Position numbers and translations under genes: made by a program. Of a DNA stretch of 64,000 nt, positions 8,956-19,124 are shown one piece after another (position 1 is the stretch's first letter; the number at the start of each line of letters is the position of its first letter). The stretch is from Methylocystis rosea (GTDB lineage Bacteria; Pseudomonadota; Alphaproteobacteria; Rhizobiales; Beijerinckiaceae), in NCBI RefSeq assembly GCF_003855495.1, contig NZ_CP034088.1:124001-188000 (forward strand), in the 5' to 3' direction. Below the pieces are notes generated by a model. The model did not search any database and was not told the DNA's origin. It was given only the letters and a program-made list of their open reading frames with translations.

Positions 8956-9669
8956 ATGCAATCACTTCAGCGTCAGGCGGCAAATAGCTTCTCGAAAACC
9001 ACGCCGGAGGCAGAGCTGATCTCGCGCGCCGCTGACGGTGACGGAGTGGCGTTCGAAGCCATCATGCGACGGCACAACCAGCTTCTGTTCCGTACGGCGC
9101 GTAGCATCGTGCACAATGATGCGGAGGCGGAGGATGTCGTCCAGGACGCCTATCTGCGGGCGTGGCGCGCGCTTGGAAACTATCGCGCCGAGAGCAAGCT
9201 CTCTACCTGGCTTGTGCGGATCACGACCAATGAAGCGCTCGGCCGCTTGCGGCGAAAGAGTGCCCAGATCATTCCTTTGGAAGCTGCCATGACGCCCCAT
9301 GAATCTGAAGCCCAGACAGCGCTGAACGATGAGCCTGAGCGTAGCCCAGAACAATCGATGATGCGGGTTCAGATGCGCAAGCTCTTGGAGGCGCGCATCG
9401 ACCTTCTGCCGGAGGCCTTCCGGACGGTGTTCATGCTGCGCGCGATCGAGGAGATGAGCGTCGAAGAAATCGCCGAGGCGCTGGAGATCCCCGAGGCGAC
9501 GGTGCGTACGCGCTTCTTCCGAGCTCGCAGCCTGTTGCGCGAAAGCCTTGCCCAGGAGATGGACGCGGGCTTAAGCGACGTTTTCGCCTTCGCCGGCGAG
9601 CGGTGCGACCGCATCGTGACCGGTGTCCTCGAACGCTGTAAAGCGGAAGGGCTGGCCAGCGAAGAGTAG
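8956..9669 (+). CDS. ECF-type RNA polymerase sigma factor
   Basis: 237 residues. The start at 8956 is preceded by GGAGGCGAAA. Region 2 is clear: FRTARSIVHNDAEAEDVVQD then AYLRAWRALGNYRAESKLST, followed by WLVRITTNEALGRLRRK. Region 4 follows after an acidic linker (LPEAFRTVFMLRAIEEMSVE, EIAEALEIPEATVRTRFFRA). The protein would direct RNA polymerase to a small regulon. No anti-sigma gene is adjacent. The GGGAAC-containing elements at 7644 and 7936 are candidate target promoters. Confidence 0.9.
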   Translation: MQSLQRQAANSFSKTTPEAELISRAADGDGVAFEAIMRRHNQLLFRTARSIVHNDAEAEDVVQDAYLRAWRALGNYRAESKLSTWLVRITTNEALGRLRRKSAQIIPLEAAMTPHESEAQTALNDEPERSPEQSMMRVQMRKLLEARIDLLPEAFRTVFMLRAIEEMSVEEIAEALEIPEATVRTRFFRARSLLRESLAQEMDAGLSDVFAFAGERCDRIVTGVLERCKAEGLASEE

Positions 9670-9799
9670 CGGCGGGTCGAGAGCCCCGTACCTCAGCCGC
9701 ATAAGCCTGCTTGATGGAACTATTCGGAAGGGAAGATATGAGGTGGGATAGCCGGACGCTGAATAGGGCATAAGAGGGCCGGAGGCGGTAGACGCAGCC

Positions 9800-10111
9800 T
9801 AAAAACCGGGCGCGCCAACCGTCGCTAGGGGATTTGCGCTGGCGTTGGCAAAAATGGGACCGAGGAATCCGTCCAGATTGAAGGGAAGGGGCGTCCTGCT
9901 TATCACGCGTTCCCAAAAGGCGCGCAGGCGCTCGACGCGCTTTTCCAGATGATTGCCGCAAATGATCACGACGTTGATCGCGCCGATCGAAATGCCGGCG
10001 AGCCCCTTCGGACAATATCCCCGCCGCGAGCGCCCCGAACGGGCCCGCCTAATAGGCGCCGAGCGCGCCGCCGCCTTGAAAAACCAGCGCGACAACTTCT
10101 TTATTCGTCAT
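9800..10111 (-). pseudogene. Patatin-like phospholipase, 5' remnant with amber stop and frameshift
   Basis: The minus strand from the ATG at 10111 reads VALVFQGGGALGAY, then TAG where the family has Gln (GAYQAG). After a frameshift it continues with GLAGISIGAINVVIICGNH and KRVERLRAFWERV. The GGGALGA oxyanion-hole loop and the GISIG nucleophile-elbow serine identify a patatin-type lipid acyl hydrolase. Only about the first 100 residues remain. It is non-functional. Confidence 0.75.
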
Positions 10112-10299
10112 GCGCTCATGCGCCGCCGCTCCGCATCTTCCGCGCGCGTCGCCCCTGGATCCTCCCATTCCACCGTCGGCGTGTTGCGGCCTTTGCCTTC
10201 CACAACTCTGAGCCTATTTTGGACAACGTCGGAAAAGCGCTCCAGATCCGAATTGACCCTTTTTTCTGAACCAGCCTGCCGAGGCAGTGGGAAATCGGA

Positions 10300-10958
10300 T
10301 ATTCGGCATCTATGTGGCGATGATGGCTCTCTCGGGCCATCTCGACTCGTCCGTGCCGGCCTGCGCGATCGCCGACGTGCCGACCGCTTCCGCGACATGT
10401 GGACAGGGCGGATCTGCGCGCTGGCGCCGAGACGATGGATCCATTCGACTACTTCAAATTCCGTTACTACGAGAAGTGGCTCAGCGGCATCCCCATTCCT
10501 CGTCGACAAGGGATACCTGCGCGAGGACGAATTAGCCTCGCGGACAAGCGAACTGCGTGGCGAAGCGGCCAGGCCGGACGGCGCTCGGCCAGGGGGACCC
10601 GATCGGGCTGAAGCCATCGACGAGCAGATCATCGCATATCTACGCAGCGGCGACAGCCCGCGGCGCGACGTCGCGCATCCGAAGTTCGCCGTCGGGCAGC
10701 GGGTCCGGATCGCAAATGTCCCAGCTGGCGCGCACACTCGCCTGCCCGGCTATCTGCGGGGGCGGAGCGGCACGGTGGCGCAGGTGCTCGAAGGCGACTA
10801 CGCCTACTTCTGGCACACTGGCGACGGCATCGGCGATCCAATGCCCGTCTACATCGTCGAGTTCACGCCGACCGAATTGTGGGGTCCCGCGCGCGGAACC
10901 CGGCGCGCAGACGCTTTACGCCGAACTGTTCGAGGCATACTTGGAGGAACCTGCATGA
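10300..10958 (+). pseudogene. Nitrile hydratase beta subunit, frameshifted
   Basis: The beta-subunit signature is spread over frames: MDPFDYFKFRYYEKWLSGI, then FLVDKGYLREDELASR, FAVGQRVRIANVPAGAHTRL, PGYLRGRSGTVAQVLEGDY and VYIVEFTPTELWGP. The last residues (QTLYAELFEAYLEEPA) appear in yet another frame. Shifts fall near 10495 and 10893. Nitrile hydratase converts nitriles to amides, with the beta subunit pairing to the metal-bearing alpha subunit. The stop codon at 10956 overlaps the alpha start (ATGA), showing the ancestral operon order beta-alpha. Confidence 0.8.
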
Positions 10959-11574
10959 GCGGCCAGTTCAAGTATCCGCAGGACCGCGAGAAGTCCAGCG
11001 CGGCCAAAGTCGCTGCGCTGAAATCGCTTCTGATCGAAAACGGCGTCATCACGCCCCAGACCGTCGATAAGGTGCTGGCCTACTTCGAATCGGAGATGAC
11101 GCCGCTCAACGGCAAGAAGATCGTCGTGCGGGCGTGGACCGACGCGGGCTTCTTGGCCCGGCTGCTGGCCGACACCCCGGCCGCAATTGCCGAACTCGAC
11201 CTGCCCGAGGGAATGGCCGGCGCCGAGGCGAGCACCTGCGGGCGGTCGCCAACGCGCCCGGGGTGCACAATCTGATCATCTGCTCGCTCTGCTCGTGCTT
11301 TCCATGGCCGGTGCTGGGGTTACCGCCGTACTGGTACAAGGATCCGGTATTTCGCGCCCGCGCGGCCCGCGAGCCGCGGAAAGTGCTCGCCGAGGTTGGC
11401 GTCCACCTGCCCGAGGAAACGGAGATCGGGGTGTGGGACAGCAGCGGGACGGCGCGGTGGTTCGTAATTCCTGAAAGGCCAGCAGCGACAGAGGATTTTA
11501 CTGAGGCGCAGCTGATGGAGCTCGTGACGACCGAGTCGATGATGGGCGTCGCGCTGGCCGGAGCGCCATCATGA
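10955..11574 (+). pseudogene. Nitrile hydratase alpha subunit, frameshifted
   Basis: It starts MSGQFKYPQDREKSSAAKVA and continues through VVRAWTDAGFLARLLADTPA in one frame. A one-base loss near 11230 moves the rest to another frame, with HLRAVANAPGVHNLIICSLC, then the metal-binding claw CSLCSC and FPWPVLGLPPYWYKDP. The claw cysteines, which bind Co or Fe, are all kept. CSLCSC rather than CTLCSC is the form usual for iron enzymes, but the beta-alpha order is more usual for cobalt enzymes. The single lesion suggests fairly recent decay. Confidence 0.85.
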
Positions 11575-11700
11575 GGTTGCACGGATCCTGCACCACTGAT
11601 CAAGGAGCGCCGCGGTTTGACCACGAGTGGCAGTGACGCGAGTTCGGCTTGGCCATCGCGTTATCGAATTCGGCCACTATCGCTCAGCTGCCCGCGGCGG
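11571..11700 (+). pseudogene. Nitrile hydratase accessory/activator protein remnant
   Basis: The ATG at 11571 overlaps the alpha stop. It reads MRLHGSCTTDQGAPRFDHEW, then Q, stop (TGA), REFGLAIALSNSATI. The FDxxWQxxxFGLAxAL pattern fits the small nitrile hydratase activator that follows the alpha gene in such operons. Beyond about 11700 the similarity is lost. Confidence 0.45.
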
Positions 11701-11987
11701 TTCGCGGAAGAAGTCGTCGATATCTATATCGTCGCGGTCACAAGGGCGAAAAACCCCAGCGCAGCCCACACCCGTGGCGCGCGACGCTTTCCCTGCAACG
11801 CCTTCGCGATCTGCGGGGAATCCGCGTAGAAGAAGGAATGGTGTCGCAAGAGAAGGCCTATTGATCTTCCCCTCCCCTCTGTGACATTCCGCTTGGTTTC
11901 TAACGAGAGGCTCGCGACCTGCGCGCTCGATGTGTGCGTTGGTGACCGAGCGCCAGCCCATCATCAATTCCAAAGGGGAAGTCAACG
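11701..11987. other. Leader of nnrS; no gene recognised
   Basis: No conserved frame was seen. The region must hold the nnrS promoter. I did not find a convincing FNR/NnrR box (TTGAT-N4-ATCAA type) by eye. Confidence 0.4.
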
Positions 11988-13196
11988 ATGCCTCCAATTC
12001 CGCGATATCGCGCTCAGGCGAGTCAAAACCCTGTGGCGATCTTTCTTTCCGCGGGTTTCCGCCCCTTCTTCCTTTTTGCCGCGCTCTGGGCCGCTGTCGG
12101 GCTGCCGCTCTCCATCGCCTATCTGGAGGCGGCGGCCGAACTGCCGACACGCTTCGCGCCCTCTCTCTGGCACGCGCATGAAATGGCCTTCGGTTTTGGC
12201 GGCGCCGTCGTCGCGGGATTCTTGCTGACGGCCATTCCAAACTGGACCGGTCGGCTGCCCCTGCAAGGCGCGCCGCTCGCCGGCCTCGTCGCCCTTTGGC
12301 TTCTCGGCCGCATCGCCGTCCTGACTTCGAATAGTGCGCCTGCGCTTGTCTCCGCGGCGCTCGACCTCGCTTTCCCGGCGGTCTTTATCTTCGTTGTCGC
12401 GCGCGAGATCGCCACGGGGCGAAACTGGCGCAACTTGCCCATGGTCGCCGCTCTCGCGCTTCTGTTCTTCGGGAATCTGCTCACGCATCTCGAAGCGATG
12501 GACCTTGCCGCGACGGGCGCCATCGGGGCCCGCGTCGGCGTCGCGACCCTCATCATGCTCATCGCCATCATCGGGGGGCGCATCGCGCCGAGCTTCACCC
12601 GCAACTGGCTGGCGAAGAATTCGCCAGCTGAAGTGGAGCCCGCGCCTTTCGGCGCGCTCGATCGTTTCGCGCTCGCGGCGACGCTCGTGGCGCTCGTCGC
12701 CTGGGTCGCGTTTCCCGACGCCGGACTTACCGCGGCTCCGCTCATTATCGCCGGCGCGGCGCTCTTTCTACGTCTTATCCGCTGGCGCGGCGTCAGCACG
12801 CGCGCGGAACCGATGCTCTTCGTGCTGCATCTGGGCTATGGCTGGGTGCCCTTGGGCTTCCTGCTCATCGGCGGCAATGAACTATGGGGAGTCGCGGGTC
12901 CTGCCGCGCCTCTGCATGCCCTCACCGTCGGCGCCATCGGAACAATGACGCTCGCGGTGATGACCCGCGCAACGCGCGGCCACACCGGTCGCCCGCTCCT
13001 CGCAGATCGGTGGACGGCCGCGATCTACGTCGCCATAACTTTGGCGGCCATCCTGCGCATCGGCGCGCCTTTCATGGGCGAGCACTACTTCGCAGCCCTC
13101 GCGGTCGCCGGCGGGATGTGGAGCCTGGCCTACGGCCTCTTCGTGGTGCTCTATTTCGGGATGGTGACGACGAGGCGCTTGCATCAAACCGCCTAA
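11988..13196 (+). CDS. nnrS: NnrS family heme-copper membrane protein
   Basis: 402 residues with about 12 membrane helices. Family motifs are present: AGFRPFFLFAALWA near the start, SLWHAHEMAFGFGGAVVAGF with the conserved HxHE, and HALTVGAIGTMTLAVMTRAT then RGHTGRPL near residues 305-330. NnrS is an integral membrane protein that protects against nitric oxide and nitrosative stress in denitrifiers. It is convergent with the sirB2-like gene and the broken norZ, so this is an NO-handling module. The reading frame is intact. Confidence 0.9.
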   Translation: MPPIPRYRAQASQNPVAIFLSAGFRPFFLFAALWAAVGLPLSIAYLEAAAELPTRFAPSLWHAHEMAFGFGGAVVAGFLLTAIPNWTGRLPLQGAPLAGLVALWLLGRIAVLTSNSAPALVSAALDLAFPAVFIFVVAREIATGRNWRNLPMVAALALLFFGNLLTHLEAMDLAATGAIGARVGVATLIMLIAIIGGRIAPSFTRNWLAKNSPAEVEPAPFGALDRFALAATLVALVAWVAFPDAGLTAAPLIIAGAALFLRLIRWRGVSTRAEPMLFVLHLGYGWVPLGFLLIGGNELWGVAGPAAPLHALTVGAIGTMTLAVMTRATRGHTGRPLLADRWTAAIYVAITLAAILRIGAPFMGEHYFAALAVAGGMWSLAYGLFVVLYFGMVTTRRLHQTA

Positions 13197-13238
13197 AGGC
13201 CAGTTCCCGGAAAGGTCGACCAAGCTTGCCGACGTTTC

Positions 13239-13637
13239 TCACCCGAGGGCAAACATGCCAAGCGGGCTATGCTTGCGTGCGATGCTATAAATGAAAAGAA
13301 AAGCTGCGATCGCGCCGGCCATCGCCGCCAACCGCAACTTGAACGCCTTGGCTCGGAGCGCCCAGTAACCCAGAAAAATATAGAGCGGCAGCATGACCAC
13401 GACCTTCATGGTCAGCCAAGTGTCAACAAACGGGTATTGACGCGTGACGGCCGTCAGCATGAGGGCAGCCGTGAAGAGCACGGTGTCGATAGCGTAGGAG
13501 GCAAGCCGCGCGAGCAGCGACGGTGGCCATGACGCCGCGAGCAAGTTCAAAGCGAGCGCCCGCATAAGGCAGAAGCCGCCGCTCGCCAGCGCCGCCGCGA
13601 CGTGGACGGCGCGAATCTCGAAGTAATAGGCTTCCAT
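13239..13637 (-). CDS. SirB2-like small membrane protein
   Basis: 132 residues with four membrane helices (for example AVHVAAALASGGFCLMRALA and WLTMKVVVMLPLYIFLGYWA). The arrangement and the TxKVxxLxxYIxLG motif match the SirB/SirB2 family, which is often found beside nitric oxide reductase and other respiratory genes. The start at 13637 lies 13 bases beyond the norZ stop codon on the same strand, indicating co-transcription. The function is unknown; a heme or quinone link is only guessed from context. Confidence 0.75.
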   Translation of the reverse strand: MEAYYFEIRAVHVAAALASGGFCLMRALALNLLAASWPPSLLARLASYAIDTVLFTAALMLTAVTRQYPFVDTWLTMKVVVMLPLYIFLGYWALRAKAFKLRLAAMAGAIAAFLFIYSIARKHSPLGMFALG

Positions 13638-13649
13638 GCAAGTGGCGGA

Positions 13650-15964
13650 TCACGCCGCACGCTTCGCCGGTCCCGCCTCCAGTTCCCTGTCCTCCTGCTC
13701 CACTTCATGAGGCTGGCGGCGCGGCCGGAGCCACAGGCTGACAACGAACCAGGCGAAGGCCAATGCGCCTATCGAGAAGACCGTGTCGCCCGGCACGCGC
13801 ATCCATACCAAAAGATCGACGATCGGCTGCTGCATGAACTGCTCAGAGCGGGCGTACCAATAACCTTCATTGATCGCGGCAAGGAGTTGCAGCGTGCCGA
13901 GCGGCAGGAGCGTGAACAACGCCATCATCGCCAGCCCCACGTTGAAGCACCAGAAGCTGATGCTGAGGATCTTCTCGTTCCAGACGAGTTCGGGCATCAT
14001 TCCGCGCAGGCAGAACAACACGAGGCCGATGCCGAGCATCCCATAGACGCCGAACAGCGCCGTGTGGCCGTGCAGCGGTGTCAGGTTGAGCCCCTGCATG
14101 TAATAGAGCGAGAGCGGCGGGTTGATCAGGAAACCGAACAGACCGGCTCCCACGAGATTCCAGAAGGAGACAGCGATGAAGAACAGCACGGGCCATTTAT
14201 AGCGCTGCATCCATGGCGTGGCGCCGCAAAACCGCCAATGCTCATAGGCCTCGAAGCCGATGTAGGCGAGCGGCACGACTTCCAGCGCGGAGAAACTGGC
14301 GCCAAGCGCCAGCACCGACGTCGGAGTGCCGGCGAAATAGAGATGATGCAGTGTGCCGATCACGCCGCCGGCCATAAAGACAATCGTCGCGAACAGCACC
14401 GCCGAAGTTGCCGGCTTGACTGCGACCAGGCCGAGGCGGGTGAACAGGAAGGCGACGACGGCGGTGGCGAACACCTCGAAAAACCCTTCGACCCACAAGT
14501 GCACCAGCCACCACCGCCAATACTCGACCATCGACAGATGCGTATGCTCGTTCCACATCAGCCCCGCGCCGTAGAACAGGCCGATCGCAACGGTCGAGAG
14601 GAAGAAAAGAGCGACGATGGAGTGTGACTCATTTTTTACCAGCAGCGCCGGCCACAAGGCGCGGCCGACGAGGATGAGCCACAGCAGCAGTCCGATAAAG
14701 AGGAACCACTGCCAGAAACGCCCGATATCGGCATACTCCCAGCCCTGATGCCCGAACCAGAAATTGTGTTCCAATCCCAGCCGTTGCATGACCGCGAGCC
14801 ATTGGCCCGCGAAGGCGCCGACGACAATGATCAGCAAGCAGATCCAGAGCACATTCACCCCGAGCGCCTGGAACTTCGGCTCGTAGCCGGAAATCGCCGG
14901 CGCCATGTAGAGCCCAGTGCCCAGCCAGGCCGTGGCGATCCACAGCACGGCCAATTGCGTGTGCCAGGTGCGGGTGATCGAATAGGGAAGGATCTCCGCC
15001 ATCGGGTAGCCGTAAAACAGCTGCCCCTCGACCTGGTAATGGGCGCTTATGGCGCCAAACAGGATCTGGACGAGAAACAGGGCAAGAAGCACCCAAAAAT
15101 ACTTGGCGGTCGCGCGCATGGACGGCGTGACCCTCACGTTGCGCATCGGATCACGCGCGGGCACGTCGCACGTCTCGCCGCCGCGCGCATGACTGACGGC
15201 GCGGTGCCAGCCGAGAAGCCCGATGCCGGCAAGCAGAAAAACCACGCTGAACGCAGACCAGATGAAGGTGGTTGCAGGCGGGCGGTTGTCGATCAACGGC
15301 TAGCTCGGCCAGTTGTTGGTGTAGGTGACGTGGCTTCCCGGCCGCTCCGTGGTCGCGGCCCACGCGGTCCACCAGAAGAAGGCGCATAGCGCCCGTCGAT
15401 GCTCGGCGTCGGCGACAGTGCCGTTCTTCATTGCGTAGTTCTCGCGAAGCTCCGCGCTGCGCGGATCGTCGCCGAATAGGCTCTCATAGTGGCTAGAGAC
15501 GAGGACGATCGCCTGAGCCCGCTCCTCAGACACAGTGATTGTCCCAGTTTTCGGATCGAACGTGTTTCGCCTCATCATCGGGCGCAGCCGTCCCCGCAGA
15601 GAACTCTGCTGCTCCTCGCTGAGATCAGCGTAGCGGCCGGCCGCGAACTCGCGGCGCGCCCAGGCGTCCAGGATGGCGACGAGTTCCCGGTGCTGCCAGT
15701 CGGCGGTCCAGTCCGGCGCGACGTAGCCGCCATGGCCCCAGACGGAGCCGAGTTGCATACCGCCGATCGACTGCCATACCTGCCGGCCGCGCTGGATGTC
15801 GTCGATTGTATAGACCGTTCGGCCTCTTTCCGTAACGACGCGCTCCGGCAATGGCGGCGCCTTGACGCTGATTTCGCGGCCAATGAGCAAAAGCACGGCG
15901 AAGGAAAGCGCCAACAGGGCGACGAGCGAGATCCAGAGTTTACGCGCGCTTTCCAGCTTTCCAC
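13650..15964 (-). pseudogene. norZ: Quinol-dependent nitric oxide reductase (qNOR), interrupted by an in-frame TAG
   Basis: Two collinear pieces in one frame make a full qNOR of about 760 residues. The N-terminal periplasmic part (15914-15303) has RGRQVWQSIGGMQLGSVWGH and ends VTYTNNWPS. It is followed by TAG at 15302-15300, then PLIDNRPPATTFIW and the 12-helix catalytic part with its His ligands (TWHTQLAVLWIATAWLGTGL, WVEGFFEVFATAVVAFLF, HHLYFAGTP, HGHTALFGVYGMLGIG). The family usually has Glu at the TAG position, so GAG to TAG is the simplest change. The 5' end also looks damaged: the GTG at 15964 behind AGGAGGG is out of frame with KLWISLVALLALSFAV. Without readthrough no NO reductase can form. 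Confidence 0.85.
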
Positions 15965-15980
15965 GACGCCCTCCTAGAAC

Positions 15981-16253
15981 TCAACAGCGAAACGGCCGGC
16001 GCGGCGCATCGTAAAGGAAAGCGCCCAGTGCGAGTTCAAGAGTCGCCGCTACCTTCCAAACAGACGCTCTCGGTTCACGTCCTAGGGAGCTTCGCGGAAT
16101 CGCCAATACAGGACAAGGCGCTTCGTGTATGACGCGCTCGGTTGTGCTCCCGATGATCGAGTCCAAAGCGCTATCGCGACCATCGGTCTGCATAACGATC
16201 AGGTCAGCGCGCATTTCTACCGCACAGGCAACTATCGTTCCAACGAGACTCAC
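15981..16253 (-). pseudogene. Universal stress protein C-terminal fragment
   Basis: Residues 15-50 read RADLIVMQTDGRDSALDSII then GSTTERVIHEAPCPVLAIP, the end of a UspA fold with the G-x2-G-x9-G(S/T)-like ATP loop partly kept. The N-terminal half is missing upstream. The protein runs on 35 residues past the normal end. It lies between norZ and folE. A complete paralogue is at 61143. Confidence 0.65.
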
Positions 16254-16457
16254 CGTTGCGGATCTCCAGATTTGGAAACCCCCCGTCTTCCAGATTCAAG
16301 GCTCGAGCTATTATCGGCGACAACGCTCGTGCAACGGTCTCCATCTAGAGCCGGTCCCTCAGGTCGAGGCAAAATTACAAGCGGGAGAACTTAGAGAATG
16401 CCATCTTCCATGGCGTTCCGCTCCCAATGCTTCTTTCGTCAGCCGCTGGTCCAAATT

Positions 16458-17063
16458 CTAGGCTCGGCGCACCATGCCGAGGAATTCCTCTCGTGAGCGG
16501 GCGTCGTCGCGGATTACGCCGAGTAACCGGCTAGTGGTCAATGTGGATCCGAGCGTGTTCACGCCACGCAAGGTCATGCAACTGTGTTCGGCCTCGACGA
16601 CCACTCCTACTCCTTGCGGCTCGAGAATTTCCTGGATGGCTTCGGCGATCTCAGCGGTTAGCTTCTCCTGAATCTGTAATCGACGCGCGAATCCGTGCAC
16701 GACCCGCGCCAGTTTGGAGATTCCCACGACCCTGTTTGTCGGCAGGTAACCGACATGCGCGCGTCCGATCACCGGCAGCATGTGATGTTCGCAAAAAGTA
16801 ACGACGCGGATGTTCTTCAATACGACCAGCTCGTCATAACCGCCCACTTCTTCGAACGTGCGCTTGAGATATTCGCGAGGATCGGCGGCGTAGCCAGCGA
16901 ACAATTCGCGATAAGAACGCGCCACCCGCTCAGGCGTATCGATCAAACCTTCGCGGTTCGGATCGTCGCCTGCCCATTCGATAAGAACCCGCACAGCCGC
17001 TTCAGCTTCAGCCTGGGTACGCTTCGACCTTCGGACTCCGCTAAAGTTGTTGTCCAAACCCAT
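16458..17063 (-). CDS. folE: GTP cyclohydrolase I
   Basis: 201 residues from the ATG at 17063; a longer frame exists upstream but is not conserved. The zinc ligands are present in [10 protein letters not shown] (C91, H94) and HSCMTLRGV (C162). Other conserved parts are [50 protein letters not shown] and [12 protein letters not shown]. It makes dihydroneopterin triphosphate from GTP, the first step to folate and tetrahydropterins. A second, dead folE fragment lies at 31644-31806. The placement next to norZ/nnrS may reflect a mobile-island copy rather than the housekeeping gene. Confidence 0.93.
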   Translation of the reverse strand: MGLDNNFSGVRRSKRTQAEAEAAVRVLIEWAGDDPNREGLIDTPERVARSYRELFAGYAADPREYLKRTFEEVGGYDELVVLKNIRVVTFCEHHMLPVIGRAHVGYLPTNRVVGISKLARVVHGFARRLQIQEKLTAEIAEAIQEILEPQGVGVVVEAEHSCMTLRGVNTLGSTLTTSRLLGVIRDDARSREEFLGMVRRA

Positions 17064-17254
17064 TAAACGACTCGGGCCGTCACGAAATCGATCTGCATGG
17101 GCCGAAACTAGATATTCAGTTTGTTGGCTTGACGCTCGATCATTCGCGCATCTCCTAACATTATTCGGCGGGTGCTGCGTCTGTTGCGGTAACAACTGAT
17201 CACCCCGATGGAAGCCCTGCTTGGGGCTATCCATCGGAGCTGACTTGCAGTGGC

Positions 17255-19096
17255 TCAGTTGCCGCGTTGCTCCTTGTTCAAAAGCTTGAGCCATCCCTCG
17301 ACTTCGGCGCTCAACTTGCCCGTTCCCGCGAGTTTTAGCGTGGGCGCCAGCATGCCACGCTCGACGATCGGCAAGGGCAGCACGCCCTGTCCGCCCATGC
17401 CGTTATGCGCGGTGATCTGACCGTCCTTCGAATCCGCGAGCAGAATGCGGCCTACGACTTCGAGCTTATCCATGTCGATAACGATCAAGTCATTGGCGAA
17501 TTTGCTCGCCACATAGGCGTAATAGCCGCCCCCCTTCTTATGTCCGAAGTTGACGCCGTGGCAGCCTGCTTCGCAGGGCAGGCTTTTCACCACCTTGTCG
17601 GTCTTCACGTCGACAATCGTGACTGTGGCGCTCAATGTGTTCGCCGTGACGACGTATTTGCCGTCCGGGCTGACCGGGGTCTGGATCGGAAGCAGGCCAT
17701 AAGCCTCGCCCTTGTGCGCGCCGCTGATCGGGTCGTAATCGGCAGCGAGGTCGATGTCTTTGACCTTCTTCTTGTTGTCAATGTCGATGACCGTCAATGA
17801 GGAGAGCATGGCGGGGGGCGTGCCGAGCAGATTGGCGGCATAGCCCTTATGGTTCATGTCGCTCCAGATCGCGATCGGAATAACGCCGCCGGTCGGAATT
17901 TCCGTCGCTTTCTCGGTCGCGAGATCGACGACGGTAACGCTTCCCGCCAGCGCGTTCGGCGTCATCATATATTTGCCGTCGTCGGTGATGTGATGGCCGT
18001 GGGGGCCGGAATGCGGGCCGACATTAATGTTGCCCATCGCCGAAGGGAATTCGCCAGGCGACAGTTTCGCCACGCGGTCCTCGCCATTGATGGCGACATA
18101 GAGCATGCCGTTTACCGGGCTCGTCATCACATGAGACGGATTTTGTCCAACGACCTGCGTGTTAAGAACCTTTCCGCTCTCGCGGTCGAAGGTGGTCAGC
18201 CGTTTGTCGAACCATTCCGTCTGATAAATGTATTTATATGTCGGATCGGGCCACATATTGTGAGGGTTGTTCATATTCTGCTCGACGCCCTTGACTTTTT
18301 TCTTGAGCGTCCAATCCGCCGCGTCGATTTGCGTCGCCGTTCCGAACTTCGTCTTGCCGCTCACCCCTTCAAACTGCGTGTTGACCCAGACCTCGCCGAC
18401 GCCGGGCGTCTTGGGCGTCAGCAGCGTGTTCGGCGCCGAAAGGCTGAGCGCGCTCAGATTGATCTGCGCGCCGCCGAGATTGAGTCCGAGATCGGGAAGC
18501 TTCACCTCCCACTTCGGCTGCCGATAGTCGCGCCATAGCGCCGGCGTCGTGGCGACGAAGAAGGTGCGGAGCAGCTTCTTGGCGATGTCGCTTGTCGTCG
18601 GAACTTTGGCGCCGGTCACGAGCTGCAATTCGCCGCCGATGTCCAGCCCTTCCGTCTTCGGATCGTCGACGACAACGGCGCCGAACATGTAGGGATGGAC
18701 CTTGCAAGTGAAGACATAGAGCCCCGGTTTGTCGAAGGTCTGCGTAACGCTGGCGTTCGACGGCTTCTCCTGATCGACCGGGAATTTGTCCGCGCCAGGC
18801 TGCCAGGCAAGACTGGTGATGGTGTGATCCGTATTGGTGTCCGTCATCTTGATGAGCACCGCCTCGCCAGGCTTCACCACAACGAGCGAGCCGCCGCTCT
18901 TGGGATCCTTGAACCATTTGCCGGGCTCGTCGGTCATCTCCAGCACGGCCGACGGTAGGACCCCGGGGCGGCTGATGATGACGTCGTCAGATTTCACGGC
19001 GTCTTTCGCCTGCGCCGCCAGCGGCGCAGCAAGCGAGGTCGTCGCCACGGCCAACGTCAGAAAGGATACGCGGTTCATGATTGTTGCGTGGTTCAT
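17255..19096 (-). CDS. Secreted cupredoxin fused to a YVTN-type beta-propeller
   Basis: 613 residues from the ATG at 19096, preceded by GGGGGAG. A signal peptide covers residues 1-30. Residues 36-145 form a cupredoxin with a complete type-1 copper set: H91 in [10 protein letters not shown], then [11 protein letters not shown] giving C131, H134 and M137. Residues 250-600 contain repeated propeller blades ([80 protein letters not shown]). Nitrous oxide reductase has the reverse order, propeller then CuA cupredoxin. The gene follows the multicopper oxidase by 28 bases. A likely role is electron transfer or metal oxidation in the periplasm, but the substrate is unknown. Confidence 0.85.
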   Translation of the reverse strand: MNHATIMNRVSFLTLAVATTSLAAPLAAQAKDAVKSDDVIISRPGVLPSAVLEMTDEPGKWFKDPKSGGSLVVVKPGEAVLIKMTDTNTDHTITSLAWQPGADKFPVDQEKPSNASVTQTFDKPGLYVFTCKVHPYMFGAVVVDDPKTEGLDIGGELQLVTGAKVPTTSDIAKKLLRTFFVATTPALWRDYRQPKWEVKLPDLGLNLGGAQINLSALSLSAPNTLLTPKTPGVGEVWVNTQFEGVSGKTKFGTATQIDAADWTLKKKVKGVEQNMNNPHNMWPDPTYKYIYQTEWFDKRLTTFDRESGKVLNTQVVGQNPSHVMTSPVNGMLYVAINGEDRVAKLSPGEFPSAMGNINVGPHSGPHGHHITDDGKYMMTPNALAGSVTVVDLATEKATEIPTGGVIPIAIWSDMNHKGYAANLLGTPPAMLSSLTVIDIDNKKKVKDIDLAADYDPISGAHKGEAYGLLPIQTPVSPDGKYVVTANTLSATVTIVDVKTDKVVKSLPCEAGCHGVNFGHKKGGGYYAYVASKFANDLIVIDMDKLEVVGRILLADSKDGQITAHNGMGGQGVLPLPIVERGMLAPTLKLAGTGKLSAEVEGWLKLLNKEQRGN

Positions 19097-19124
19097 GCCT
19101 TTAACTCCCCCGTTCCGCCATTGA

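Noticed and set aside
9953..11275. One 440-codon frame as a single large protein
   Set aside because: It runs through the end of the patatin region, parts of the nitrile hydratase beta subunit and the first half of the alpha subunit. It exists because the ancestral stop between beta and alpha was bypassed by a frameshift.
13602..14627. 341-codon plus-strand frame antisense to norZ
   Set aside because: It consists of the Arg/His/Glu-rich residues typical of frames opposite membrane proteins; the minus strand holds qNOR motifs throughout.
17064..17294. N-terminal extension of folE (start at 17294)
   Set aside because: The 77 extra residues have no similarity to GTP cyclohydrolase and the normal length is reached from the ATG at 17063.
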